Shown here piece by piece: positions 21,729 through 35,514 of a stretch of DNA of 64,000 bases. Position 1 is the stretch's first letter. Each line of letters begins with the position of its first letter. The notes under the pieces were generated by a model. It did no database searches. It saw only the letters and a program-made list of their open reading frames with translations, and had not been told where the DNA came from. The DNA is from Adiantum capillus-veneris. Taxonomy: Eukaryota > Streptophyta > Polypodiopsida > Polypodiales > Pteridaceae. Made by a program: the position numbers and the translations under genes. The stretch covers positions 56,272,619 through 56,336,618 of the forward strand of contig CM043952.1 of assembly GCA_014529385.2 (NCBI GenBank). The letters are read 5' to 3'.

Positions 21729-22020
21729 AGTAGATTGAGAGGAAGAAGGAGTAGTCTTACAAGAAATAAGTATATCTCCTCACATAATCACTCATAAAAG
21801 CTTAGCATAGCTTAGTAATTAGCATGGTAGAGGAGATGAGCATGAAGGAGTAGATTGAGAGGAAGAAGGAGTAGTCTTACAAGAAGGAGTAGATTGAGAG
21901 GAAGGAGTAGATTGAGAGGAAGAAGGAGTAGTCTTACAAGAAAGAAGTATATCTCCTCACATAATCACTCATAAAAGCTTAGCATAGCTTAGTAATTAGC
22001 ATGGTAGAGGAGATGAGCAT
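21729..22020. repeat. Tandem duplication, period about 181 bp, with 18-bp sub-repeats
   Basis: The segment tatatctcctcacataat to gaggagatgagcatg occurs twice almost without change. The join consists of four shorter repeats of aaggagtagattgagagg. The high identity suggests recent expansion. Confidence 0.85.
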
Positions 22021-22260
22021 GGATTAGAGCTTGTCTCTTGGTTGGATTTGCATCACAAAGCCAAGAGTTGTTGGTGTATGCCTCCCTTCTCACAAGCTTG
22101 GAGTAGATGAAGAGCTTTCCCTTAAAGCTTGTGAAGGAGATAGACTTTCTTGACTTCACACATGAGCTAGTGTGAGTGTGTATGGAATAATTCCCTCATA
22201 AATCAGCGCCCTTTCTCATCTTGGTCGACCCCTCTTGCTAATTCCTCTTGCTAGCTTCCC

Positions 22261-22593
22261 ATTGGACCTCTCCAGGCTTAGCCAATAGGAATTAAGTGGT
22301 CAAATGAAGAGCCTTGTGACATGCGTCCCTCTTGCCCCTTTTGTGAGAGATTTAAGTAATTAAATAATGCAATTAAACTCTCATTGGACCCCTTAGTCTT
22401 TTGGCCAATAGGAATCAGGCAAGCCATTGAGCTGCTGAATGCTCGTTGGACCCCTTGGGAGACCGTCCAATAGTCTTCTAGATAGCTTAATTTCTATTGG
22501 TTCTTTTATCAGTTGTTTTAAAATGAATTAAACTAATTGTACTCTAGCCTAATTCTCATTGGTCCACCTCGATGGCCATACAATAGGATTCGA
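22261..22593. repeat. Four inverted ATTGG-CCAAT pairs
   Basis: Copies lie at 22261-22293, 22383-22418, 22444-22476 and 22557-22592. Each begins A/GTTGGACC or ATTGGTCC and ends with a CCAATAG- or CAATAGG-type half. They resemble paired CCAAT boxes or short hairpins. No associated gene start is visible, so a regulatory role is only a possibility. Confidence 0.4.
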
Positions 22594-23177
22594 ATACACT
22601 TTGGGGGCAACTGACCTAGGAACCTGACATGTGTCCACTATGCCCTTTGTGTAAAGGGGAGCCTTTGAGTGTGTGTGTGTTATCTCACCTCTTTCTCTCT
22701 CTTCCCCTACCTTTAGGGCTTGCCCCCTCCCATGTAGGGATCTAGGAAGACTTTGTGTACACTTACAAAGCATACAGTTTCCTTAAGCTTGATCATTTGG
22801 ACTTACCCTTTGAAATTTGGAACCTTAGCATTTTGGAAGTCTTAATGGCTGAATCTTAGGTCTTTGAAGCCCATTGCTTGTACGTTGATCTTCTACAGAT
22901 GGTCCCCCTTTGGGTCCCTATTTTCCCTCCTTTGGATTCCTACTATAACTAGTTTGCTAGCCTTACCAACAATGGTACTTCCCCATATTAAATGATCAGT
23001 TTAACATGAGAAAATCATTTAGGAGAATTAGATATTAGTTATTATGACATCCTCTCTTCTGTTGCTCGTATCTCTACTTTGTGGAAACGGAATAGGGTGT
23101 TGTCAATGAAACTTGAGAATAAAGGAAGGCCATCTATCAAGTTTCTTCAATCTTCTCGGGGTTGGGGACCTCACAAT

Positions 23178-24415
23178 TAGTATCAGAGCTTTAGGTTAGA
23201 AGGCTTTATTAGCTACCTCAAACTTCATCGTGTGTACCGTTTTCTATACCCATTACCCATCTTGTAGAGATATTACATAATGTCGATTGATGTGTACCAT
23301 AGTTATGGTTGAAACCTCTATCATGTCTTCTCATGGAGAGATCTTTTATAGATCCCTATATGACATTTTGATGACTTTATGAATAGAAGACTGAGTTGTT
23401 TTTCTACAAAGAAATTGTATGACTGGTTAAGTCATGTGATTGGGATAATCATGACTGATTAAGTCATGTGAGTGGGATAATCATGACTGTTAAGTCATGT
23501 GATTGGGTTTTGATGGAGTGGATAAGTCTAACTTTGAAAAATACCCTATTGATTTGAGTTATTATAAACATTGATGTATACTCAGGGGAATCTTCAAATC
23601 ACTCATATGTTGAAAAACCCTCAGAACGATGCTATTTACACAAAAATTCAAGAAATAAAAATTTTCTCAAATAAATGCAACCACCTTATTTTAAAGCAGA
23701 GAGTGCTGATATTGAGAAAGATGCATAAGTATGGATTGAAATTATGGATGATTACTTCTCTGTTGCAAGGACCACACCTGCAAATCAAACGATGCTATGG
23801 ATGTTTTGTCTCTCAATGGAAGCAAAATTATATTGGAAACAACATTGTCGTACCATGGAAGTGTTGGAGAACTCTCAGAGTTGTTTGAAAATCAAACAAG
23901 CGGTGAAGGAAAGATACTTACCCTCTGCCCATGAAGCGATAAATATGAATGAGTTCTTGAGCTTGAAATAGTACAGCTTATCTTTGGAAGAGTACTACTC
24001 AAAGTTTGTAAGGCTCAATGACCATAGAGCAGTAGGTAGCTCGATCAGTTCGCGATTAGAATCTTTGAAACCTACCATTGTACAAGATGATTTATTATGA
24101 GCTAAACCTTTAATGAAAGAACAAGAGATTACAAGAAGAATTGAACAAAATCAGAGATTCAATGATAGACAACCACAAAGGATTTATGCCGCTAATGCGC
24201 AAGATTATTGATGCTTGAATGTTCCATGCTTTGAAGGTGGAGAGTTGGGACATTATCGAAACACTTATCCATGACTTACAATGGAGGAGCAGTAGCAAGT
24301 GAAGTAGACTAAGGACACCACCCTTTTGGATATAATATCGAGATAGTAACAAGAGGAGGAGTACCCTCAATTTTCCTTGAGATGAGGACATCTCGAATCC
24401 CTAAGTTGGGGAGAT
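23178..24415 (+). mobile_element. Gypsy-type gag fragment between a primer site and a polypurine tract
   Basis: A primer-site-like TAGTATCAGAGC (23178-23189) follows a CTCACA LTR-type end. From about 23570 to 24300 the plus strand carries a gag-like coding stretch (KLWMDDYFSVARTTPANQ region, VKERYLPSAHEAINM, YYSKFVRLNDH, and a degraded zinc-knuckle-like end). A polypurine tract ttggggagat then leads into TGTAATGTACCCAACA at 24416. No pol domains exist, so it is either an internally deleted element or a gag-only one. It is a fossil with several breaks. Confidence 0.55.
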
Positions 24416-24507
24416 TGTAATGTACCCAACATTTTTCAATAAGTATTTTATTTACTCTGCAAATATTTAAGGTTCACCTTTTGCTAAGTCATGAAGCGTT
24501 CCAACGG

Positions 24508-24687
24508 AACAATCGTATCAAAAATCATACTTTGGAACTATTAATTATGGACTTTATTCACTTGGAAACAATAGGTTGATATGGAAAACTTAAGCTTCAA
24601 TCGTATCAAAAATCATACTTTGGAACTATTAATTATGGACTTTATTCACTTGGAAACAATAGGTTAATATGAAAAACTTAAGCTTCA
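24508..24687. repeat. 90-bp tandem duplication
   Basis: Two copies begin caatcgtatcaaaaatcata and differ by only about two bases. The repeat is non-coding and lies within the LTR-like region. Confidence 0.9.
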
Positions 24688-24910
24688 AATCTATTTCTAA
24701 AGATAAGGGTTGACCCTTAAGAAAGAAGGAGTATTTTTAGGAAAGAGAGAGGAAAGGAGGAGTATTCTTAGAAGAGAAAGAGTATTTTTAGGAAATGAGG
24801 AGTATTTTTAGAAAAGAAAAAGGAGGGAGTCAAGTTTAGAGTTCTTGTTTTGGAATCCAAGCTTCTTCTAAAATTAGAGAATCAAAATCATGTATGGGAA
24901 TGCTTCATAC

Positions 24911-25046
<136 letters not shown>

Positions 25047-25113
25047 AGAGCCGCGAAAGTGCGAGAACTTATTTTTTTGCTATTCTTAACTTGTGCTTTT
25101 GGCTCTTGAGAAC

Positions 25114-25123
25114 CTATATAAAG
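25114..25123 (+). promoter_or_regulatory. TATA box upstream of a 48-codon ORF
   Basis: CTATATAAAG is followed about 30 bases later by a CT-rich, cacaca-containing stretch suited to a plant transcription start. It is either the LTR promoter or the promoter of the small ORF at 25297. Confidence 0.5.
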
Positions 25124-25296
25124 GGCCCTCTTCTCTCACTTTCAACACACACAGAGAAGTTCTAGAAGCTGAAGCTCTCCCTCAACCTCTCACCCTCAAC
25201 CCATCTCCATATCCAACTAGCTCTCTACCATCATCGTGTTGCCCTTCGGATTCTTGAGTTCTCTTTCTTTCTTTCCCTTTTCTTTACCTCAATATA

Positions 25297-25443
25297 ATGG
25301 CCCCAAAGCGAGTGACTCGAAGCTCAAAGGATTCTCATGCCGTTCCACCTCCAAGGAAGGTGCAAAAGAAGGTATTATCTACTCCAATCATAACTCAAGC
25401 GGAGGTATTGACTCCACAAGAAGTTCAAGCCGTCAACCTTTAA
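25297..25443 (+). CDS. Small basic ORF downstream of a TATA box (unrecognised)
   Basis: An ATG in a cleaner context than its surroundings starts 48 codons: MAPKRVTRSSKDSHAVPPP, then RKVQKKVL and a more neutral tail to TAA. The product is basic with a nuclear-signal-like PPRKVQKK. It lies about 180 bases after a TATA box with a CT-rich leader between, and a gtaag donor-like site follows at about 25475, so it could be the first exon of a truncated gene or the start of a gag. No family was recognised. Confidence 0.3.
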   Translation: MAPKRVTRSSKDSHAVPPPRKVQKKVLSTPIITQAEVLTPQEVQAVNL

Positions 25444-26088
25444 CACAGGAGGTAATCGAATATGTCGCTAATCCGGTAAGATAAATTTATAATTTTGCAT
25501 TGCTATTCATGTTGACCTGGGAAGTCAAGCATAGGGATTCCCTTAAACTGTTTAAGAAACTTAATTCTATCACAAGAAACAAGCATATGTTTTCATAAAT
25601 TAGTGAAAAAACTATTTGATAAATTATCATTGTTTGTTAAATTGTTATTGCTCGATAAATTATTATTGTTTTGATAAGTTGTTATTGGTTGATATATAGA
25701 GTTGGTTGATCATGTTTGACAAATCATTTAAAGAGAAGAATTATTAAAATAATATCTTTGTTTCTCGCACGTAGCAAGATGTCTTGCGGTTAGCAAGATG
25801 ATCTCATAGTTAGCAAAGATTAAGCTGAGGTTATTGGCTCTCTTTTTTTCCTCGTGGTTAGCGGGATGCTTCCCAGTTATCGAGATGGGAAGGTTGCGCA
25901 ATTCGCAAGGATAGCAAATAAATCCTTTGCAAAGGCTGTGTTGGTTAGACAAAGAAAGTTCGCGGGTAGCAGCAAACTTATAAGAAATTGGAAAAGTTAT
26001 TTTTCTTGAAATACCTATATCATCTCTATGTTTTAGGAAACAACTCCCATTAGAATCCTTGATTTATTGACCTGGCTAGTGGCGTTGT
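25444..26088. other. AT-rich stretch, no gene seen
   Basis: The left part is rich in TTGTTAAATT/GATAAATTATTATTG-like repeats. From about 25770 to 25880 several copies of a gttagcaagatg-like word occur. No coding signal was recognised. Confidence 0.5.
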
Positions 26089-26694
26089 TCGAGAAAAAGA
26101 CACCGCGTGTACACTCACACACCCAAAAACCTTAACACAACACAAGGTATTCCCTTAATTTTCTCACCTCTCTCACCACCACTCAAAAGATCAATGAAAA
26201 TACTACCCACAGGCTCAATTCAAACCCCAAACACCTCGACCTACAAGCCCTTGCCTGCCCGCAGACACTACAAGGTGAGTCGAGTTGATCAACACAAATC
26301 ACATATAATGGTGACCAAAATTTACAAGAAAAACCATAAAAAACTCCAGCCACAAAAGGCTTCTCTCAAACCATTTCAAAAGCTTCACCAAACTCCACTT
26401 TCTTTGGAGTAGCCCCAACCCTAATGGCAACGATACAGGGTCACATAGTCTTGCAAACAGCCGCCCTTTCTTCCCTCAATTCCTCACACACACACATACA
26501 TGGAAACCTCAGAGCATCCATAGACTCTCCCAAGTGCAAAATTGAAGAGAAAAATCTCTCATTCACTCCTCCACACACTCGAAAATAGGACGCGAACGCG
26601 ATGGGACTGCACTAGACCACCTGTAGGAACCTTGCTTCCTTGCTCACACAGAGGGGTGAAAGTGGTGATATGGCTCTTAAAAATTTCTCCCTCA
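26089..26694 (-). repeat. 3' LTR of the gag-only element
   Basis: On the minus strand it starts TGAGGGAGAAATTT. It matches 29042-29650 along its length with scattered differences and small indels. The left boundary is uncertain by a few bases. Confidence 0.8.
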
Positions 26695-27551
26695 GCCTCA
26701 ACACTCATGGCACCATGAGTGATGTGTCAATTTGAATCTTTTTCACACTGTTTTTGGTCATTTTTTACCTTTTTTGGCCTAGTTTTGGCCAATTTTGACC
26801 CCTGGTGGACATTTTTCATGAGAAAAACCCCAAACGAACTCGAAAATCCACCAAATTTTGTAGCCTTGGTCCTTGATACCCAAATCAAATTTCCACATGC
26901 TCACATACCATGTTTGACCACTTCTAGCATGGTGCACACAACGCTACATACCAGGCACCGCAAATAGACAGTCACCACATGTGTCAAACTTCTCGGGTGG
27001 GATGAGAGTGCCCATGCCTCCCACTTGCATTATTTCCATTCTAAAGAACTCAAACATGTTTCCTAAAACCAAAATAAGCCACCTAGAACCATATCTAAGG
27101 TGTCAACACCCTGTGCACGCACGTATGTATGCTCGACAACCGGCACGCAAGCATGACTATTTACAATGTCCACATGTTGCACTATGTTTGAAACTCAAAA
27201 CCACTTTGCAAATCTCCCAAATGCATGTATTGATATCCTATTGTACATACGACCATGTATATATGCACTAATTTGTACATACTTAAAGTGGTTATCATCA
27301 TTGCCCAACCCCAAGTTGAGCATTTATGCTCAAAACTCTCATCAAACAGTGACATAAAACTACAAAAGTGACCCTAAAATTTGTCTAGGATCATAGGGAA
27401 ACTTGTCCATTCGCATAGAACCAACTACATGCTCAAGAAATCCACCCCTATCAAAGAGAAAAGCATCCTTTTTTTGACCAAAATGCCACTACCCACCTGG
27501 ATCCCAAGCATGATATGGACCACCTCAAAGGTTGCTACATGCCATCTCACA

Positions 27552-29015
27552 CTATAAGCTATCACAATCACTCAAAACCATATATACCTCAAAATGCATC
27601 TCACGACTCGAGTTCATCCCATCGATAATCATAAATCTCACATTATCTCCTTGACACATCATTTGCTCTTCCTTTTCCATGCCCAAGAGACCATCACTCC
27701 AAGCATTAACAACTCCACTCCAAAATTGAAAACACTCTTCAAAAACACTATCACCAGCATCCTCTTCTTTCACACAAGGCATCCAACGCTTGAAAAGCTG
27801 GAAACATGCATACAAAGCCACCCAACAATCATAACCAAATCTTCATCATGTCAAATTGCCCTAGTACTCATCAACTGCCAATCAGGATCTTCATAGATAA
27901 AGGGATATGGCCTAAACATACATTGAAGTATTTGAAATGCATCCATCAAATCATCATACAAGCAAAAGATCACTTTAATTCTCTTTTCTACCCCATCCTC
28001 AAGATGTTTGTATTGAGCAACCACATGGCACATATCATCACGGACATCCCTTGGAGATGGAACTAGCATCAAATACTTGCATACGTAAAACTCATCCTTA
28101 TCACCTTCATGACTTGATACCTTTGCATCACACACACTACAGGGTTGCCCAACCGCCCGCTTTGGTAAAGCACATGGACCCAAGGTCATATCAACTATCA
28201 TAGAGTCATCCTCTCTTGCATCATCTTCACTTTATATGTTGCTAATGATCAAACTTTTACATTCATCTACTATGTCCTTGCCATTTTGCACCAAAGGTGT
28301 GTGTATGGTCTCCACAACTACTTTACATACTTCATTTGCATTGACCTTGAGCATATGGGAATTTGCACCTGTCTCCAAGATATTATCCTTGCTAGCATGA
28401 GCATTTGTAGCTGTGACTTTATGCACATAAGGGTCGTCCACACTATCCATACCTGGTATAGACAAAGGGGACTTTATACTTGTAGCAACACACAACTTTC
28501 TCTCATTTTGTAGCACTATTTTTAATGCTTCACACATGGAATTGGGCTCCTTCTCTTGCAATTTCATTTTAAGGACTGGCTGCAACAAACTTGTGAATAC
28601 TTGTATTATTTGTCTATTGGTAAATGCAAAATAAAATTCCTCTTTAGAGATGGCTTCCACATGCAACATAGCATCTTTCCAAACTCTCCAAGCATCATCA
28701 AATATGGACCAAAAATCTGCAACAAACTCGTGGTCTTGCATATACAACCTAGTGACCTGTTTCCATGCATCTTGGTGAGGAATCACCCTTTTGAACGGCT
28801 TCCAAAAGCATCTCTTAAGAATGTCCCAATTGCCCTTCTGCTCTTGTGACAAGCCATTCTCTTGCATTACCTCTAAACACCAGATTGATAACTGCAAGCT
28901 TTTGCGCCTCACTTGGAAGTGCATGGGATAAACATGTCAAATAGAACTCATAATACGCAAGCCAATCCTCTACATCGTCACAGCCTGTGAAAATTGATGG
29001 TTGGAATGGCTTCAC
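27552..29015 (-). pseudogene. Gypsy-type gag of the gag-only element
   Basis: The frame begins near 29015 with MKPFQPSIFTGCDDVEDW, the typical opening of plant Gypsy gags. A helical Retrotrans_gag core follows (WDILKRCFWKPFKRV and the LYMQDHEFV region), then a Ser/Thr-rich middle and a Cys-containing tail (VGQPCSVCDAKV). The coding stretch spans about 1.46 kb in pieces and is a fossil. Confidence 0.65.
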
Positions 29016-29041
29016 TCACCAGCGGGATCGCCAAAGGATGA

Positions 29042-29650
29042 TGGAGCAAAAGACATCACGCGGACACTCACACACCCAGAAACCTTAACACAACACAAGG
29101 TATTCCCTTAATTTTCTCACCTCACTCACCACCACTCAAAATCTCAACGAAAATACTACCCACAAGCTCAATTCAAACCCCAAACACCTCTACCTACAAG
29201 CCCTTGCTTGCTTGCAGACACTACAAGGTGAGTCGAGTTGATCAACACTTGAAATCACACATGATGGTGACCAAAATTTACAAGAAAAACCATAAAAAAC
29301 TCAAGCCACAAAAGGATTCTCTCAAACCATTGCATAAGCTTCACCAAACTCCACTTTCTTTGGAGTAGCCCCAACCCTAATGGCACAGATTTAGGGTCAC
29401 ATAGTCTTGCAAAAAGCCGCCCTTTCTTCCCTCAATTCCTCACACACACACATTCATGGAAATCTCAGAACATCCACAGACTCTCCCAAGTGAAAAATTG
29501 AAGAGAAAAATCTCTCATTCACTCCTCCACACACTAAAAAATAAGACTCGAACGCGACGGGATTGCACTAGACCACCTGTAGGAACCCTTCTTCCTTGCT
29601 CACACAGAGGGGTGAAAGTGGTGATATTGCACTTCAAAATTTCTCCCTCA
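29042..29650 (-). repeat. 5' LTR of the gag-only element
   Basis: It is the partner of 26089-26694. It contains a short CA-rich stretch near 29440 and is followed on the minus strand by the primer-site-like sequence. Confidence 0.8.
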
Positions 29651-29702
29651 AGCAAAACAAACAGTAGTCGCTCAGATTGCTTTCAACATATTTTGAGGAC
29701 TA

Positions 29703-30370
29703 ATGCTAGATATTTTAAAGGAACTAAAACCTGATGAAGCTGGGATCTATCTAACCACTTATGCCAATTACAAAGGTGTAAAGATTATCACTAGCTTACT
29801 CAAACCATGTATTGATGAAGATGATTCCCCTTCCTTAAAAAGACCCAATTCTCTTGCTATCCCCAACTCTTTTACTTCTTTTCTGACACCTAGCTCGTAA
29901 TCTAATCGAGGGAAATCTCGTAACTATACTAGAGGAAGAGGCAGAAACACACCAATCAGGAACCTTCCTGAAATGTAATTATTGATATAACTACAGAGTG
30001 TTGTGAGCCCATGTGGAAGGAAGTTTCTGAACAAAAAAGTTCCAAGCCAGGACTTTCTTTACATACACTGTCTCTTTCAGAATGAGCTTCTCGATTGGGT
30101 ACATCCTAAAACACTTTTTTGTGAGTGCTTTGACCTAGTTTTTGGCAATCACAAACTACTAGACAATGTACTTATCAGATGGAAATATAGAAAACCACTT
30201 AAAAATTTGGTCTACAGTAATGATTTTCTTCGACATAACTTAGTCCTTGAATGGAAATGCAATCAGTTTATCACATTTTGTAAAGACTTTGATACATATG
30301 GTATGCATGTTTGTACTTGTGATCTTACCATCATTGGAAATAAAAAAGTCCAAAAAATCTTGGCTAAAGA
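29703..30370 (+). other. Unrecognised coding-like region (two open segments)
   Basis: Two plus-strand open segments are visible. About 29703-29900 encodes LDILKELKPDEAGIYLTTY and SLLKPCIDEDDSPSLKRP; about 30003-30370 encodes SQDFLYIHCLFQNELLDW, TLFCECFDLVFGNHKLL, VLIRWKYRKPL and CKDFDTYGMHVCTCDLT. Between them is a Gly/Arg-rich RGKSRNYTRGRGRNT patch. Composition looks like real protein rather than random frame, with many Cys and aromatic residues. I recognise no family. The region ends where Copia-3 begins, so its 3' part may be lost. Confidence 0.35.
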
Positions 30371-32159
30371 CACATAAAAACTTCGGACTTCGCTTTAAGC
30401 GGAAATACCCATGCATGCCTAGAGTAATCATCAATGAAAGTCACGAAGTACAGGTAATTGCCCAAGGACGGAGTTTGCATGGGCCCACAAACATCACTAT
30501 GCACAAGCTGCAACCTGCATGTGGCCCGAACTGAACCATCCTTTGGAAATTTAGAACGCTGCATCTTACCCAAAATACAGCCTTCACAAACATGTTTGAC
30601 AGGTGCTTCAAGAGGCGGCAAAGAAGCAACCATATCAGATTTCTGCAAACGCAGCAAACTGGCAAAATTCAGATGACCAAAACGTGCATGCCAAAGTTTT
30701 GCATCTGAAATAGCCCTTGAATCTGCAATAGCATTTGCAAAATTTTGTCCACACTTGTCATACAAAGTGAGCTTATACAGCCCACGACACAAAAGCCCAG
30801 ATGCAACAATTTCATCACCAAAACTAAGATCATGAACTGTACATCTGTCATCCACAAATTTGACTACAAGTCCAAGTCTAGCAAGTGCGGATACAGACAA
30901 GAGATTCTTCTTGATCCCAAGTACATAAAGTGCATCAACAAGTGTGAAGGAACTGCCATTAGCAGCAGTGAGCACAATCTTTCCAACTCCCTGAATTGGA
31001 TAAGAGGCGTTGTTGGCACAAGTGACTGAATTCCCATGAGGGACAGACTTGAGAGAGGTAAACAATTCACGATGTGAGGTAATGTGCTTTGTAGCACCAC
31101 TGTCGAAATACCACACATGTGAATCTGCAGCAACTGACAAGCATGCATCATGGACAACAAGATTGTAAGTGCACTTTGCGCTAAAAGCCCATTCTGCATC
31201 AACATCAGCAACATAGTCTCCTTTCACAGAAGACTCAACAATGGCTGGATTTGTAGTGGAACCAGCATTTGTAGTGGAACCACCCTCTTTCTTCTTAGCC
31301 TCTTTGGCCTTCAACTTAGGACACGACTTGATCAATTGATCATTGGCTTTACAATAATGGCAACGCATCTTCTTTTTTCCCTCATCAACAGAATTGCCAG
31401 ACGAAGTACTGCCAGCAGAAGCATTAGGAACATAATTTTTGCCACTCGCAGCAGAACCATAAGAAGTGGCTGCATTACTGTTACCACCCTTTCTTTGAGA
31501 AGCAATAAAGGCCTGTTCAACTGCACGTTGCCTAGTCACCTGTTTTTTCTAGAAAGTGACTCTTGCAACAGCAATGTGCATAATGCATGAAACTTGACAA
31601 CTTCAGGATTTCCTTGGGTCATCAGTCTCCAAGTACTAGCAAAAGACTGGTAGGAATCTGGTAGGGCATCAAGAACAGTCTGCACAAGGGAACTGTTTGA
31701 AATGACTTCACCTGTAGAAATAAGCTGCTCATTGATATCCTTGACACTAGCAAGAAAAGTGTCCATATCATCTTCCTCATGCATAATCTTCGACTCCAGC
31801 TCTTTACGTAGCAAAGCAATTTTAGCCTCATTGCGGCTTGCATAAAGACCTGCTAGAATATCCCAAGCCTGTTTTGCAGATTTTGCTGAACGAATGTGAG
31901 GAACGATGGTGCGCTTCACAGACAATGCAATCAATGCATGAGCCTGCGCATCCTTAACATCCCAGTGAGCTTGTTCTGCCATAGGCAAAACAACTCTAAC
32001 AGCTGCAATCCTTGCAGCAAGACCTGCAACATCCTCAACATCGCCTACATCCTCAGAACCAGGACGTACATCAATGCCCTGCGCAATGTTCCAGACACCT
32101 TTTGACACAAGAACATGTTGCATCATATAAGCCCACATAGGGTAGTTGTCCCCATCCAA
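30371..32159 (-). pseudogene. Copia-3 gag-protease-integrase (partial)
   Basis: Gag begins near 32160 (MDGDNYPMWAYMMQHVL) with the UBN2-type helical core (KSAKQAWDILAGLYAS). A CCHC-like knuckle (MRCHYCKANDQL) lies near 31375, protease WYFDSGATKHITSH near 31110, GAG-pre-integrase KLWHARFGHLNFASL near 30690, and the integrase start HSDVCGPMQTPS with FIDDYSRHAWVFPLK near 30400. It is a truncated fossil. Confidence 0.9.
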
Positions 32160-32577
32160 CCTGTCCTCCCAGCAGCAAACATCTTGAGCACATATGTGTT
32201 GTTGTTGTCAGCCATGGTAAATGCTACACCTGATGTGAAAACTGCCCGAAAATAGGAGAAACGGAGTAGGAACAACCTTTGCTATATAGCACAAACCGTA
32301 GAAGACTATAAGGTACTTGTTATGCAAAAATTGGCATTGACAGAAATTCTGCACAAAATGACGAAATAGCCTGTGCAGTACTGCCTGTAGTGGAAACGGA
32401 GCCCGAAATGAGCCCAAATCAAAATTCTGAGCAGACCAAGCTCCTCGAGCTTGCCCAAAATATTTGTCGTCCTGCGAACGCTCGCCAAAGCTCACTGAAA
32501 TCGGAGAAAGTGAGCAGGCGTGTACTGGAGTAGCTGGCGACTAAGCCCGGGAGGACGTGACCTGCTTTGATACCAAT

Positions 32578-32804
32578 TGTTGGAATTAGGGTTGCAGAGA
32601 AACACACACAACTTGGAGAAGACGAAGGAAGCTCAAGGAACACAATAGAGAGTGTGTTACTTAGTGTGCAATGGAAAGATGGATAGCCCTAGAGTGATGG
32701 GCGTATATACAATGCACGGGGGAAAAAACCTCCTAAAGAGGGAAAAAATGCCCCGGCGGTCCTAGTGTGTTCACACACATCACTACCACATGTATATGGT
32801 AACA
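32578..32804 (-). repeat. 5' LTR of Copia-3
   Basis: On the minus strand it runs TGTTACCATATACATG to CCTAATTCCAACA, with a tRNA-iMet-type primer site two bases inside. A TATA-like gtatatacgc lies on the minus strand at about 32700-32712. Confidence 0.85.
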
Positions 32805-34729
<1,925 letters not shown>

Positions 34730-35186
34730 GCAGCCTTCCTCTACATATTTGTTTGGCTAGTGATCAGCTTCTGCATGATGGGTTGCCACAATGACCCTCC
34801 TATATGTACATACAGTTCCCATTTGATATTCTGGAGTAAAACCAGAGGTTGCAACCAATGGTCAAGTTTTGCCTGCATCATGCTTGGCTACGCTCATACA
34901 AAGAGGAGAAGTCGACAGACAGGTAGGTGCAATTGCACCTACTCAAGAAATTTTGGTTTTTAATAAATGGTTATTAATGATGTGTTATTTCCCTAAACTG
35001 ATCAGGCTCTGTACAAATGTTTTCCGTAAACCCTTGATCTTGATATGTTAATGATTGACTGTTATGAAAACATGATTTGTATATAAACATCATGCCTCTG
35101 TATCTTAGATGCGGGCCTGTATGGAAATAACAATAAATGGATCTATGGAAAATCTGATCAAAATACAGGCCGAATGTTGGTTTTTA

Positions 35187-35514
35187 TATATATATATATA
35201 ATTTCTGTATTACAGATATATATTCACTCTATGGTGAAAAATTGTTGGCGCTTTCAAGCAGGATAGCCACAGTGGAGAAAAATAATGATCTTTCTTAATT
35301 TTTTCTCTTAAATAACATGAGCATTTGTGTATACACCTTTTTAACGTTCTTTATATATATATATATATATATATAATTTCTGTTATACAGATATATATTC
35401 ACTCTATGGTGAAAAATTGTTGGTGTTTTCAAGCAGGATAGCCACAACGGAGAAAAATAATGATCTTTCTTAAATAACATGAGCATTTGTATATACACCT
35501 TTTTAACGTTCTGT
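35187..35514. repeat. 175-bp tandem duplication bounded by (TA)n
   Basis: cagatatatattcactctat occurs at 35213 and again at 35388, with the following 125 bases nearly the same both times (gaaaaattgttgg, ataacatgagcattt, cacctttttaacgttct). Each copy is preceded by a short (TA)n. No coding content. Confidence 0.9.

Larger units (their letters stand above)
21487..23170. other. No gene recognised; local tandem duplication and paired ATTGG/CCAAT motifs
   Basis: No coding family is visible. From 21729 to 22020 a block including agtagattgagaggaagaag and the following 100 bases is present twice with a period of about 181 bp. Four ATTGG...CCAAT-type inverted pairs lie at 22261-22593. The right end (about 22980-23175) may be the U5 end of the LTR of the next element. 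Confidence 0.45.
26089..29650 (-). mobile_element. Gag-only LTR retrotransposon with both LTRs
   Basis: Two direct repeats of about 606-609 bp (26089-26694 and 29042-29650) flank about 2.35 kb. On the minus strand a primer-site-like TGGCGATCCCGCTGG follows the 5' LTR at about 29018-29032, and a Gypsy-type gag starts at about 29015 (FTGCDDVEDWLAYYEFYL, LAVINLVFRGNAREW, VTRLYMQDHEFVADFW). No protease, RT or integrase is seen before the 3' LTR, so the element resembles the gag-only (TR-GAG) class that borrows enzymes from relatives. No matching 5-bp target duplication was found at my chosen ends. The LTRs are visibly diverged, so it is not young, and it is broken in a few places. Confidence 0.75.
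30371..32804 (-). mobile_element. Copia LTR retrotransposon (Copia-3), different family, 3'-truncated
   Basis: The minus-strand fossil has a 5' LTR at 32578-32804 (227 bp), a primer site TGGTATCAAAGC at 32564-32575, a leader of about 350 bp, then gag, protease and the first part of integrase ending at about 30371. RT, RNase H and the 3' LTR are absent. Sequence and LTR differ from Copia-1/2, so it is a separate family. The coding part is interrupted about once, besides the truncation. Confidence 0.9.
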
